From Muraenolepis orangiensis (Eukaryota; Chordata; Actinopteri; Gadiformes; Muraenolepididae), in contig JANIIK010000687.1 in NCBI GenBank assembly GCA_027704905.1, forward strand, positions 1 through 64,000: 64,000 nucleotides of DNA, given 5' to 3'. The notes under the pieces are model-generated. The model saw only the letters and a list, made by a program, of their open reading frames with translations, did not search any database and was not told the DNA's origin. Both the position numbers and the translations under genes were made by a program. Every line of letters starts with the position of its first letter. Position 1 is the stretch's first letter. Of the stretch, positions 12,001 through 24,000 are shown one piece after another.

Positions 12001-15000
12001 TGGGTGGGTGGGGTGCTGGTGGTGCGGGTGGCGTGGGTGGGTGGGGTGATGGTGGTGCGGGTGGAGTGGGTGGGTGGGGTGATGGTGGTGAGGGTGGAGT
12101 GGGTGGGTGGGGTGCTGGTGGTGCGGGTGGCGTGGGTGGGTGGGGTGATGGTGGTGCGGGTGGCGTGGGTGGGTGGGGTGCTGGTGGTGCGGGTGGCGTG
12201 GGTGGGTGGGGTGATGGTGGTGCGGGTGGAGTGGGTGGGTGGGGTGCTGGTGGTGCGGGTGGCGTGGGTGGGTGGGTGCTGGTGGTGCGGGTGGCGTGGG
12301 TGGGTGGGGTGCTGGTGGTGCGGGTGGGTGGGTGGGGTGCTGGTGGTGCGGGTGGCGTGGGTGGGTGGGGTGCTGGTGGTGCGGGTGGGTGGGTGGGTGG
12401 GGTGCTGGTGGGTGGGTGGGTGGGGTGTGGTGGTGCGGGTGGCGTGGGTGGGTGGGGTGCTGGTGGTGCGGGTGGAGTGGGTGGGTGGGGTGCTGGTGGT
12501 GCGGGTGGCGTGGGTGGGTGGGGTGCTGGTGGTGCGGGTGGCGTGGGTGGGTGGGGTGCTGGTGGTGCGGGTGGCGTGGGTGGGTGGGGTGCTGGTGGTG
12601 CGGGTGGCGTGGGTGGGTGGGGTGCTGGTGGTGCGGGTGGCGTGGGTGGGTGGGGTGCTGGTGGTGCGGGTGGCGTGGGTGGGTGGGGTGCTGGTGGCGT
12701 GGGTGGGTGGGGTGCTGGTGGTGCGGGTGGCGTGGGTGGGTGGGGTGCTGGTGGTGCGGGTGGCGTGGGTGGGTGGGGTGCTGGTGGTGCGGGTGGCGTG
12801 GGTGGGTGGGGTGCTGGTGGTGCGGGTGGAGTGGGTGGGTGGGGTGATGGTGGTGCGGGTGGCGTGGGTGGGTGGGGTGCTGGTGGTGCGGGTGGCGTGG
12901 GTGGGTGGGGTGCTGGTGGTGCGGTGGAGTGGGTGGGTGGGGTGCTGGTGGTGCGGGTGGAGTGGGTGGGTGGGGTGCTGGTGGTGCGGGTGGCGTGGGT
13001 GGGTGGGGTGCTGGTGGTGAGGGTGGCGTGGGTGGGTGGGGTGCTGGTGGTGAGGGTGGCGTGGGTGGGTGGGGTGCTGGTGGTGCGGGTGGAGTGGGTG
13101 GGTGGGGTGATGGTGGTGAGGGTGGAGTGGGTGGGTGGGGTGCTGGTGGTGCGGGTGGCGTGGGTGGGTGGGGTGATGGTGGTGAGGGTGGCGTGGGTGG
13201 GTGGGGTGCTGGTGGTGAGGGTGGCGTGGGTGGGTGGGGTGCTGGTGGTGCGGGTGGCGTGGGTGGGTGGGTGCTGGTGGTGCGGGTGGCGTGGGTGGGT
13301 GGGGTGCTGGTGGTGAGGGTGGCGTGGGTGGGTGGGGTGCTGGTGGTGCGGGTGGCGTGGGTGGGTGGGGTGCTGGTGGTGCGGGTGGCGTGGGTGGGTG
13401 GGGTGCTGGTGGTGAGGGTGGAGTGGGTGGGTGGGGTGCTGGTGGTGCGGGTGGCGTGGGTGGGTGGGGTGATGGTGGTGCGGGTGGCGTGGGTGGGTGG
13501 GGTGCTGGTGGTGCGTGGGTGGGTGGGGTGCTGGTGGTGCGGGTGGCGTGGGTGGGTGGGGTGCTGGTGGTGCGGGTGGAGTGGGTGGGTGGGGTGCTGG
13601 TGGTGCGGGTGGAGTGGGTGGGTGGGGTGCTGGTGGTGCGGGTGGCGTGGGTGGGTGGGGTGCTGGTGGTGAGGGTGGAGTGGGTGGGTGGGGTGATGGT
13701 GGTGCGGGTGGCGTGGGTGGGTGGGGTGATGGTGGTGCGGGTGGCGTGGGTGGGTGGGGTGATGGTGGTGCGGGTGGCGTGGGTGGGTGGGGTGCTGGTG
13801 GTGAGGGTGGAGTGGGTGGGTGGGGTGCTGGTGGTGAGGGTGGCGTGGGTGGGTGGGGTGCTGGTGGTGCGGGTGGCGTGGGTGGGTGGGGTGATGGTGG
13901 TGCGGGTGGAGTGGGTGGGTGGGGTGCTGGTGGTGCGGGTGGCGTGGGTGGGTGGGGTGATGGTGGTGCGGGTGGAGTGGGTGGGTGGGGTGCTGGTGGT
14001 GCGGGTGGAGTGGGTGGGTGGGGTGATGGTGGTGAGGGTGGAGTGGGTGGGTGGGGTGATGGTGGTGCGGGTGGCGTGGGTGGGTGGGGTGATGGTGGTG
14101 CGGGTGGCGTGGGTGGGTGGGGTGATGGTGGTGAGGGTGGAGTGGGTGGGTGGGGTGTGGTGGTGGAGTGGGTGGGTGGGGTGCTGGTGGTGCGGGTGGA
14201 GTGGGTGGGTGGGGTGATGGTGGTGAGGGTGGAGTGGGTGGGTGGGGTGCTGGTGGTGGGTGGGTGGGTGGGTGGGGTGATGGTGGGTGGGTGGGTGGGG
14301 TGATGGTGGTGAGGGTGGCGTGGGTGGGTGGGGTGATGGTGGTGCGGGTGGGTGGGGTGATGGTGGTGAGGGTGGCGTGGGTGGGTGGGGTGATGGTGGT
14401 GCGGGTGGAGTGGGTGGGTGGGGTGCGGGTGGCGTGGGTGGGTGGGGTGCTGGTGGTGCGGGTGGCGTGGGTGGGTGGGGTGATGGTGGTGCGGGTGGAG
14501 TGGGTGGGTGGGGTGCTGGTGGTGAGGGTGGCGTGGGTGGGTGGGGTGATGGTGGTGAGGGTGGCGTGGGTGGGTGGGGTGATGGTGGTGCGGGTGGAGT
14601 GGGTGGGTGGGGTGATGGTGGTGAGGGTGGGTGGGTGGGGTGATGGTGGTGCGGGTGGCGTGGGTGGGTGGGGTGATGGTGGTGAGGGTGGAGTGGGTGG
14701 GTGGGGTGATGGTGGTGCGGGTGGAGTGGGTGGGTGGGGTGATGGTGGTGCGGGTGGAGTGGGTGGGTGGGGTGATGGTGGTGAGGGTGGAGTGGGTGGG
14801 TGGGGTGCTGGTGGTGCGGGTGGCGTGGGTGGGTGGGGTGATGGTGGTGCGGGTGGAGTGGGTGGGTGGGGTGATGGTGGAGTGGGTGGGTGGGGTGATG
14901 GTGGTGAGGGTGGCGTGGGTGGGTGGGGTGATGGTGGTGAGGGTGGAGTGGGTGGGTGGGGTGATGGTGGTGAGGGTGGAGTGGGTGGGTGGGGTGATGT

Positions 15001-18000
15001 GGTGCGGGTGGGTGGGTGGGTGGGGTGATGGTGGTGAGGGTGGCGTGGGTGGGTGGGGTGCTGGTGGTGCGGGTGGAGTGGGTGGGTGGGGTGATGGTGG
15101 TGCGGGTGGCGTGGGTGGGTGGGGTGATGGTGGTGAGGGTGGAGTGGGTGGGTGGGGTGATGGTGGTGAGGTGGAGTGGGTGGGTGGGGTGCTGGTGGTG
15201 CGGGTGGAGTGGGTGGGTGGGGTGATGGTGGTGCGGGTGGCGTGGGTGGGTGGGGTGCTGGTGGTGCGGGTGGAGTGGGTGGGTGGGGTGCTGGTGGTGC
15301 GGGTGGCGTGGGTGGGTGGGGTGCTGGTGGTGCGGGTGGAGTGGGTGGGTGGGGTGCTGGTGGTGCGGGTGGAGTGGGTGGGTGGGGTGATGGTGGTGAG
15401 GGTGGAGTGGGTGGGTGGGGTGATGGTGGTGAGGGTGGCGTGGGTGGGTGGGGTGCTGGTGGTGCGGGTGGCGTGGGTGGGTGGGGTGCTGGTGGTGCGG
15501 GTGGGTGGGTGGGGTGCTGGTGGTGAGGGTGGCGTGGGTGGGTGGGGTGCTGGTGGTGCGGGTGGCGTGGGTGGGTGGGGTGATGGTGGTGCGGGTGGAG
15601 TGGGTGGGTGGGGTGATGGTGGTGCGGGTGGAGTGGGTGGGTGGGGTGCTGGTGGTGAGGGTGGCGTGGGTGGGTGGGGTGCTGGTGGTGCGGGTGGAGT
15701 GGGTGGGTGGGGTGCTGGTGGTGCGGGTGGCGTGGGTGGGTGGGGTGATGGTGGTGCGGGTGGAGTGGGTGGGTGGGGTGCTGGTGGTGCGGGTGGAGTG
15801 GGTGGGTGGGGTGCTGGTGGTGCGGGTGGAGTGGGTGGGTGGGGTGATGGTGGTGAGGGTGGAGTGGGTGGGTGGGGTGATGGTGGTGAGGGTGGCGTGG
15901 GTGGGTGGGGTGCTGGTGGTGCGGGTGGAGTGGGTGGGTGGGGTGCTGGTGGTGCGGGTGGAGTGGGTGGGTGGGGTGCTGGTGGTGAGGGTGGCGTGGG
16001 TGGGTGGGGTGCTGGTGGTGCGGGTGGGTGGGTGGGGTGCTGGTGGTGAGGGTGGGTGGGTGGGTGGGGTGATGGTGGTGAGGGTGGCGTGGGTGGGTGG
16101 GGTGCTGGTGGTGCGGGTGGCGTGGGTGGGTGGGGTGATGGTGGTGCGGGTGGCGTGGGTGGGTGGGGTGCTGGTGGTGCGGGTGGCGTGGGTGGGTGGG
16201 GTGCTGGTGGTGCGGGTGGCGTGGGTGGGTGGGGTGCTGGTGGTGAGGGTGGAGTGGTGGGTGGGGTGCTGGTGGTGAGGGTGGCGTGGGTGGGTGGGGT
16301 GATGGTGGTGAGGGTGGCGTGGGTGGGTGGGGTGATGGTGGTGAGGGTGGCGTGGGTGGGTGGGGTGCTGGTGGTGCGGGTGGCGTGGGTGGGTGGGGTG
16401 ATGGTGGTGAGGGTGGCGTGGGTGGGTGGGGTGCTGGTGGTGAGGGTGGCGTGGGTGGGTGGGGTGCTGGTGGTGCGGGTGGCGTGGGTGGGTGGGGTGC
16501 TGGTGGTGCGGGTGGAGTGGGTGGGTGGGGTGATGGTGGTGAGGGTGGCGTGGGTGGGTGGGGTGCTGGTGGTGCGGGTGGAGTGGGTGGGTGGGGTGAT
16601 GGTGGTGAGGGTGGCGTGGGTGGGTGGGGTGCTGGTGGTGAGGGTGGCGTGGGTGGGTGGGGTGATGGTGGTGCGGGTGGAGTGGGTGGGTGGGGTGCTG
16701 GTGGTGAGGGTGGAGTGGGTGGGTGGGGTGCTGGTGGTGCGGGTGGAGTGGGTGGGTGGGGTGCTGGTGGTGAGGGTGGCGTGGGTGGGTGGGGTGATGG
16801 TGGTGCGGGTGGCGTGGGTGGGTGGGGTGCTGGTGGTGCGGGTGGCGTGGGTGGGTGGGGTGCTGGTGGTGAGGGTGGCGTGGGTGGGTGGGGTGCTGGT
16901 GGTGCGGGTGGCGTGGGTGGGTGGGTGCTGGTGGTGAGGGTGGCGTGGGTGGGTGGGGTGCTGGTGGTGCGGGTGGAGTGGGTGGGTGGGGTGCTGGTGG
17001 TGCGGGTGGCGTGGGTGGGTGGGGTGATGGTGGTGCGGGTGGCGTGGGTGGGTGGGGTGATGGTGGTGAGGGTGGAGTGGGTGGGTGGGGTGATGGTGGT
17101 GAGGGTGGGTGGTGGTGGGGTGCTGGTGGCGTGGGTGGGTGGGGTGCTGGTGGTGCGGGTGGAGTGGGTGGGTGGGGTGCTGGTGGTGCGGGTGGAGTGG
17201 GTGGGTGGGGTGATGGTGGTGCGGGTGGCGTGGGTGGGTGGGGTGCTGGTGGTGAGGGTGGAGTGGGTGGGTGGGGTGCTGGTGGTGCGGGTGGAGTGGG
17301 TGGGTGGGGTGCTGGTGGTGCGGGTGGCGTGGGTGGGTGGGGTGCTGGTGGTGAGGGTGGCGTGGGTGGGTGGGGTGCTGGTGGTGCGGGTGGCGTGGGT
17401 GGGTGGGGTGCTGGTGGTGAGGGTGGAGTGGGTGGGTGGGGTGCTGGTGGTGCGGGTGGCGTGGGTGGGTGGGGTGCTGGTGGTGCGGGTGGAGTGGGTG
17501 GGTGGGGTGATGGTGGTGAGGGTGGCGTGGGTGGGTGGGGTGATGGTGGTGAGGGTGGCGTGGGTGGGTGGGGTGCTGGTGGTGCGGGTGGCGTGGGTGG
17601 GTGGGGTGCTGGTGGTGCGGGTGGCGTGGGTGGGTGGGGTGCTGGTGGTGCGGGTGGCGTGGGTGGGTGGGGTGATGGTGGTGCGGGTGGGTGGGTGGGT
17701 GGGGTGCTGGTGGCGTGGGTGGGTGGGGTGCTGGTGGTGAGGGTGGCGTGGGTGGGTGGGGTGATGGTGGTGCGGGTGGCGTGGGTGGGTGGGGTGCTGG
17801 TGGTGCGGGTGGCGTGGGTGGGTGGGGTGCTGGTGGTGCGGGTGGAGTGGGTGGGTGGGGTGCTGGTGGTGCGGGTGGAGTGGGTGGGTGGGGTGCTGGT
17901 GGTGCGGGTGGGTGGGTGGGGTGCTGGTGGTGCGGGTGGCGTGGGTGGGTGGGGTGCTGGTGGTGCGGGTGGCGTGGGTGGGTGGGGTGCTGGTGGTGCG

Positions 18001-21000
18001 GGTGGAGTGGGTGGGTGGGGTGCTGGTGGTGAGGGTGGCGTGGGTGGGTGGGGTGCTGGTGGTGCGGGTGGCGTGGGTGGGTGGGGTGCTGGTGGTGCGG
18101 GTGGAGTGGGTGGGTGGGGTGATGGTGGTGCGGGTGGCGTGGGTGGGTGGGGTGCTGGTGGTGCGGGTGGCGTGGGTGGGTGGGGTGATGGTGGTGCGGG
18201 TGGCGTGGGTGGGTGGGGTGCTGGTGGTGCGGGTGGAGTGGGTGGGTGGGGTGCTGGTGGTGAGGGTGGCGTGGGTGGGTGGGGTGCTGGTGGTGCGGGT
18301 GGAGTGGGTGGGTGGGGTGCTGGTGGTGAGGGTGGAGTGGGTGGGTGGGGTGCTGGTGGTGAGGGTGGCGTGGGTGGGTGGGGTGCTGGTGGTGAGGTGG
18401 CGTGGGTGGGTGGGGTGATGGTGGTGAGGGTGGAGTGGGTGGGTGGGGTGATGGTGGTGAGGGTGGAGTGGGTGGGTGGGGTGCTGGTGGTGAGGGTGGC
18501 GTGGGTGGGTGGGGTGATGGTGGTGAGGGTGGAGTGGGTGGGTGGGGTGATGGTGGTGCGGGTGGAGTGGGTGGGTGGGGTGCTGGTGGTGAGGGTGGAG
18601 TGGGTGGGTGGGGTGCTGGTGGTGAGGTGGGTGGGTGGGTGGGGTGATGGTGGTGCGGGTGGAGTGGGTGGGTGGGGTGCTGGTGGTGAGGGTGGCGTGG
18701 GTGGGTGGGGTGCTGGTGGTGCGGGTGGAGTGGGTGGGTGGGGTGCTGGTGGTGCGGGTGGAGTGGGTGGGTGGGGTGATGGTGGTGGGTGGGTGGGTGG
18801 GTGGGGTGTGGTGGTGGGTGGGTGGGGTGCTGGTGGTGAGGGTGGCGTGGGTGGGTGGGGTGCTGGTGGTGCGGGTGGCGTGGGTGGGTGGGGTGCTGGT
18901 GGTGAGGGTGGGTGGGTGGGGTGCTGGTGGTGAGGGTGGCGTGGGTGGGTGGGGTGATGGTGGTGAGGGTGGAGTGGGTGGGTGGGGTGATGGTGGTGCG
19001 GGTGGCGTGGGTGGGTGGGGTGATGGTGGTGCGGGTGGCGTGGGTGGGTGGGGTGCTGGTGGTGAGGGTGGCGTGGGTGGGTGGGGTGCTGGTGGTGCGG
19101 GTGGAGTGGGTGGGTGGGGTGCTGGTGGTGCGGGTGGCGTGGGTGGGTGGGGTGATGGTGGTGAGGGTGGCGTGGGTGGGTGGGGTGCTGGTGGTGCGGG
19201 TGGCGTGGGTGGGTGGGGTGCTGGTGGTGCGGGTGGAGTGGGTGGGTGGGGTGATGGTGGTGAGGGTGGCGTGGGTGGGTGGGGTGCTGGTGGTGAGGGT
19301 GGCGTGGGTGGGTGGGGTGATGGTGGTGCGGGTGGCGTGGGTGGGTGGGGTGATGGTGGTGAGGGTGGAGTGGGTGGGTGGGGTGATGGTGGTGAGGGTG
19401 GAGTGGGTGGGTGGGGTGATGGTGGTGCGGGTGGGTGGGTGGGTGGGGTGATGGTGGTGGGGTGGGTGGGTGGGTGGGGTGCTGGTGGTGCGGGTGGAGT
19501 GGGTGGGTGGGGTGATGGTGGTGAGGGTGGAGTGGGTGGGTGGGGTGATGGTGGTGCGGGTGGAGTGGGTGGGTGGGGTGCTGGTGGTGCGGGTGGCGTG
19601 GGTGGGTGGGGTGCTGGTGGTGAGGGTGGCGTGGGTGGGTGGGGTGCTGGTGGTGAGGGTGGAGTGGGTGGGTGGGGTGATGGTGGTGCGGGTGGCGTGG
19701 GTGGGTGGGGTGATGGTGGTGAGGGTGGAGTGGGTGGGTGGGGTGATGGTGGTGAGGGTGGAGTGGGTGGGTGGGGTGCTGGTGGTGCGGGTGGCGTGGG
19801 TGGGTGGGGTGATGGTGGTGCGGGTGGAGTGGGTGGGTGGGGTGCTGGTGGTGAGGGTGGCGTGGGTGGGTGGGGTGATGGTGGTGAGGGTGGCGTGGGT
19901 GGGTGGGGTGATGGTGGTGAGGGTGGAGTGGGTGGGTGGGGTGCTGGTGGTGAGGGTGGAGTGGGTGGGTGGGGTGCTGGTGGTGCGGGTGGAGTGGGTG
20001 GGTGGGGTGATGGTGGTGAGGGTGGAGTGGGTGGGTGGGGTGCTGGTGGTGCGGGTGGCGTGGGTGGGTGGGGTGATGGTGGTGCGGGTGGGTGGGTGTG
20101 GTGGTGGGGTGGGTGGGTGGGTGGGGTGCTGGTGGTGGGGTGGGTGGGTGGGGTGCTGGTGGTGCGGGTGGAGTGGGTGGGTGGGGTGCTGGTGGTGCGG
20201 GTGGCGTGGGTGGGTGGGGTGCTGGTGGTGAGGGTGGCGTGGGTGGGTGGGGTGATGGTGGTGCGGGTGGCGTGGGTGGGTGGGGTGCTGGTGGTGCGGG
20301 TGGAGTGGGTGGGTGGGGTGATGGTGGTGCGGGTGGCGTGGGTGGGTGGGGTGCTGGTGGTGCGGGTGGCGTGGGTGGGTGGGGTGATGGTGGTGCGGGT
20401 GGCGTGGGTGGGTGGGGTGCTGGTGGTGAGGGTGGCGTGGGTGGGTGGGGTGCTGGTGGTGCGGGTGGCGTGGGTGGGTGGGGTGCTGGTGGTGAGGGTG
20501 GCGTGGGTGGGTGGGGTGCTGGTGGTGCGGGTGGCGTGGGTGGGTGGGGTGATGGTGGTGCGGGTGGCGTGGGTGGGTGGGGTGCTGGTGGTGCGGGTGG
20601 CGTGGGTGGGTGGGGTGCTGGTGGTGCGGGTGGAGTGGGTGGGTGGGGTGATGGTGGTGCGGGTGGCGTGGGTGGGTGGGGTGATGGTGGTGCGGGTGGC
20701 GTGGGTGGGTGGGGTGATGGTGGTGCGGGTGGCGTGGGTGGGTGGGGTGATGGTGGTGCGGGTGGAGTGGGTGGGTGGGGTGCTGGTGGTGCGGGTGGCG
20801 TGGGTGGGTGGGGTGATGGTGGTGAGGGTGGCGTGGGTGGGTGGGGTGCTGGTGGTGCGGGTGGAGTGGGTGGGTGGGGTGATGGTGGTGAGGGTGGAGT
20901 GGGTGGGTGGGGTGATGGTGGTGAGGGTGGCGTGGGTGGGTGGGGTGATGGTGGTGCGGGTGGAGTGGGTGGGTGGGGTGATGGTGGTGAGGGTGGCGTG

Positions 21001-24000
21001 GGTGGGTGGGGTGCTGGTGGTGCGGGTGGCGTGGGTGGGTGGGGTGCTGGTGGTGGGTGGGTGGGTGGGGTGCTGGTGGTGCGGGTGGCGTGGGTGGGTG
21101 GGGTGATGGTGGTGCGGGTGGCGTGGGTGGGTGGGGTGCTGGTGGTGCGGGTGGCGTGGGTGGGTGGGGTGCTGGTGGTGCGGGTGGCGTGGGTGGGTGG
21201 GGTGCTGGTGGTGAGGGTGGAGTGGGTGGGTGGGGTGATGGTGGTGAGGGTGGAGTGGGTGGGTGGGGTGCTGGTGGTGAGGGTGGCGTGGGTGGGTGGG
21301 GTGATGGTGGTGCGGGTGGCGTGGGTGGGTGGGGTGATGGTGGTGAGGTGGAGTGGGTGGGTGGGGTGTGGTGGTGGGTGGGTGGGTGGGGTGCTGGTGG
21401 TGCGGTGGCGTGGGTGGGTGGGGTGCTGGTGGTGCGGGTGGCGTGGGTGGGTGGGGTGTGGTGGTGCGGGTGGCGTGGGTGGGTGGGGTGATGGTGGTGC
21501 GGGTGGAGTGGGTGGGTGGGGTGATGGTGGTGCGGGTGGCGTGGGTGGGTGGGGTGATGGTGGTGCGGGTGGAGTGGGTGGGTGGGGTGCTGGTGGTGCG
21601 GGTGGCGTGGGTGGGTGGGGTGCTGGTGGTGGGTGGGTGGGTGGGTGCTGGTGGTGCGGGTGGCGTGGGTGGGTGGGGTGCTGGTGGTGCGGGTGGCGTG
21701 GGTGGGTGGGGTGCTGGTGGTGCGGGTGGCGTGGGTGGGTGGGGTGCTGGTGGTGCGGGTGGCGTGGGTGGGTGGGGTGCTGGTGGTGCGGGTGGCGTGG
21801 GTGGGTGGGGTGCTGGTGGTGCGGGTGGCGTGGGTGGGTGGGGTGCTGGTGGTGCGGGTGGCGTGGGTGGGTGGGGTGCTGGTGGTGCGGGTGGCGTGGG
21901 TGGGTGGGGTGCTGGTGGTGCGGGTGGCGTGGGTGGGTGGGGTGCTGGTGGTGCGGTGGGTGGGTGGGTGGGGTGCTGGTGGTGCGGGTGGCGTGGGTGG
22001 GTGGGGTGCTGGTGGTGCGGGTGGCGTGGGTGGGTGGGGTGCTGGTGGTGCGGGTGGAGTGGGTGGGTGGGGTGCTGGTGGTGCGGGTGGAGTGGGTGGG
22101 TGGGGTGCTGGTGGTGAGGGTGGCGTGGGTGGGTGGGGTGCTGGTGGTGCGGGTGGCGTGGGTGGGTGGGGTGCTGGTGGTGCGGGTGGCGTGGGTGGGT
22201 GGGGTGCTGGTGGCGTGGGTGGGTGGGGTGCTGGTGGTGCGGGTGGCGTGGGTGGGTGGGGTGCTGGTGGTGCGGGTGGCGTGGGTGGGTGGGGTGCTGG
22301 TGGTGCGGGTGGCGTGGGTGGGTGGGGTGCTGGTGGTGCGGGTGGCGTGGGTGGGTGGGGTGCTGGTGGTGCGGGTGGCGTGGGTGGGTGGGGTGCTGGT
22401 GGTGAGGGTGGCGTGGGTGGGTGGGGTGCTGGTGGTGCGGGTGGCGTGGGTGGGTGGGGTGCTGGTGGTGCGGGTGGCGTGGGTGGGTGGGGTGCTGGTG
22501 GTGCGGGTGGCGTGGGTGGGTGGGGTGCTGGTGGTGCGGGTGGCGTGGGTGGGTGGGGTGCTGGTGGTGCGGGTGGCGTGGGTGGGTGGGGTGCTGGTGG
22601 TGCGGGTGGCGTGGGTGGGTGGGGTGCTGGTGGTGCGGGTGGCGTGGGTGGGTGGGGTGCTGGTGGTGCGGGTGGCGTGGGTGGGTGGGGTGCTGGTGGT
22701 GCGGGTGGCGTGGGTGGGTGGGGTGCTGGTGGTGCGGGTGGCGTGGGTGGGTGGGGTGCTGGTGGTGCGGGTGGGTGGGGTGCTGGTGGTGCGGTGGCGT
22801 GGGTGGGTGGGGTGCTGGTGGTGCGGGTGGCGTGGGTGGGTGGGGTGCGGGTGGCGTGGGTGGGTGGGGTGCTGGTGGTGCGGGTGGCGTGGGTGGGTGG
22901 GGTGCTGGTGGTGCGGGTGGAGTGGGTGGGTGGGGTGCTGGTGGTGCGGGTGGCGTGGGTGGGTGGGGTGATGGTGGTGCGGGTGGCGTGGGTGGGTGGG
23001 GTGCTGGTGGTGCGGGTGGAGTGGGTGGGTGGGGTGCTGGTGGTGCGGGTGGCGTGGGTGGGTGGGGTGATGGTGGTGCGGGTGGCGTGGGTGGGTGGGG
23101 TGCTGGTGGTGCGGGTGGCGTGGGTGGGTGGGGTGCTGGTGGTGAGGGTGGCGTGGGTGGGTGGGGTGCTGGTGGTGCGGGTGGCGTGGGTGGGTGGGGT
23201 GCTGGTGGTGCGGGTGGCGTGGGTGGGTGGGGTGCTGGTGGTGCGGGTGGCGTGGGTGGGTGGGGTGCTGGTGGTGCGGGTGGCGTGGGTGGGTGGGTGG
23301 GGTGCTGGTGGTGCGGGTGGCGTGGGTGGGTGGGGTGCTGGTGGTGCGGGTGGAGTGGGTGGGTGGGGTGCTGGTGGTGCGGGTGGCGTGGGTGGGTGGG
23401 GTGCTGGTGGTGCGGGTGGCGTGGGTGGGTGGGGTGCTGGTGGTGCGGGTGGCGTGGGTGGGTGGGGTGCTGGTGGTGCGGGTGGCGTGGGTGGGTGGGG
23501 TGCTGGTGGTGCGTGGGTGGGTGGGGTGCTGGTGGTGCGGGTGGCGTGGGTGGGTGGGGTGCTGGTGGTGCGGGTGGCGTGGGTGGGTGGGGTGCTGGTG
23601 GGGTGGCGTGGGTGGGTGGGGTGCTGGTGGTGCGGGTGGCGTGGGTGGGTGGGGTGCTGGTGGTGAGGGTGGCGTGGGTGGGTGGGGTGCTGGTGGTGCG
23701 GGTGGCGTGGGTGGGTGGGGTGCTGGTGGTGAGGGTGGCGTGGGTGGGTGGGGTGCTGGTGGTGCGGGTGGGTGGGTGGGGTGCTGGTGGTGCGGGTGGC
23801 GTGGGTGGGTGGGGTGCTGGTGGTGCGGGTGGCGTGGGTGGGTGGGGTGCTGGTGGTGCGGGTGGCGTGGGTGGGTGGGGTGCTGGTGGTGCGGGTGGCG
23901 TGGGTGGGTGGGGTGCTGGTGGTGCGGGTGGGTGGGTGGGTGGGGTGCTGGTGGTGCGGGTGGCGTGGGTGGGTGGGGTGCTGGTGGTGCGGGTGGCGTG

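Noticed and set aside
967..13020. Open frame of 4017 codons in the left array, rich in Gly, Val and Trp
   Set aside because: All forward frames are open for long stretches because the 33-bp unit lacks stop triplets and 33 is a multiple of three. The minus strand is also free of stops. There is no domain, no composition shift and no start context; single-unit deletions hop between frames without selection.
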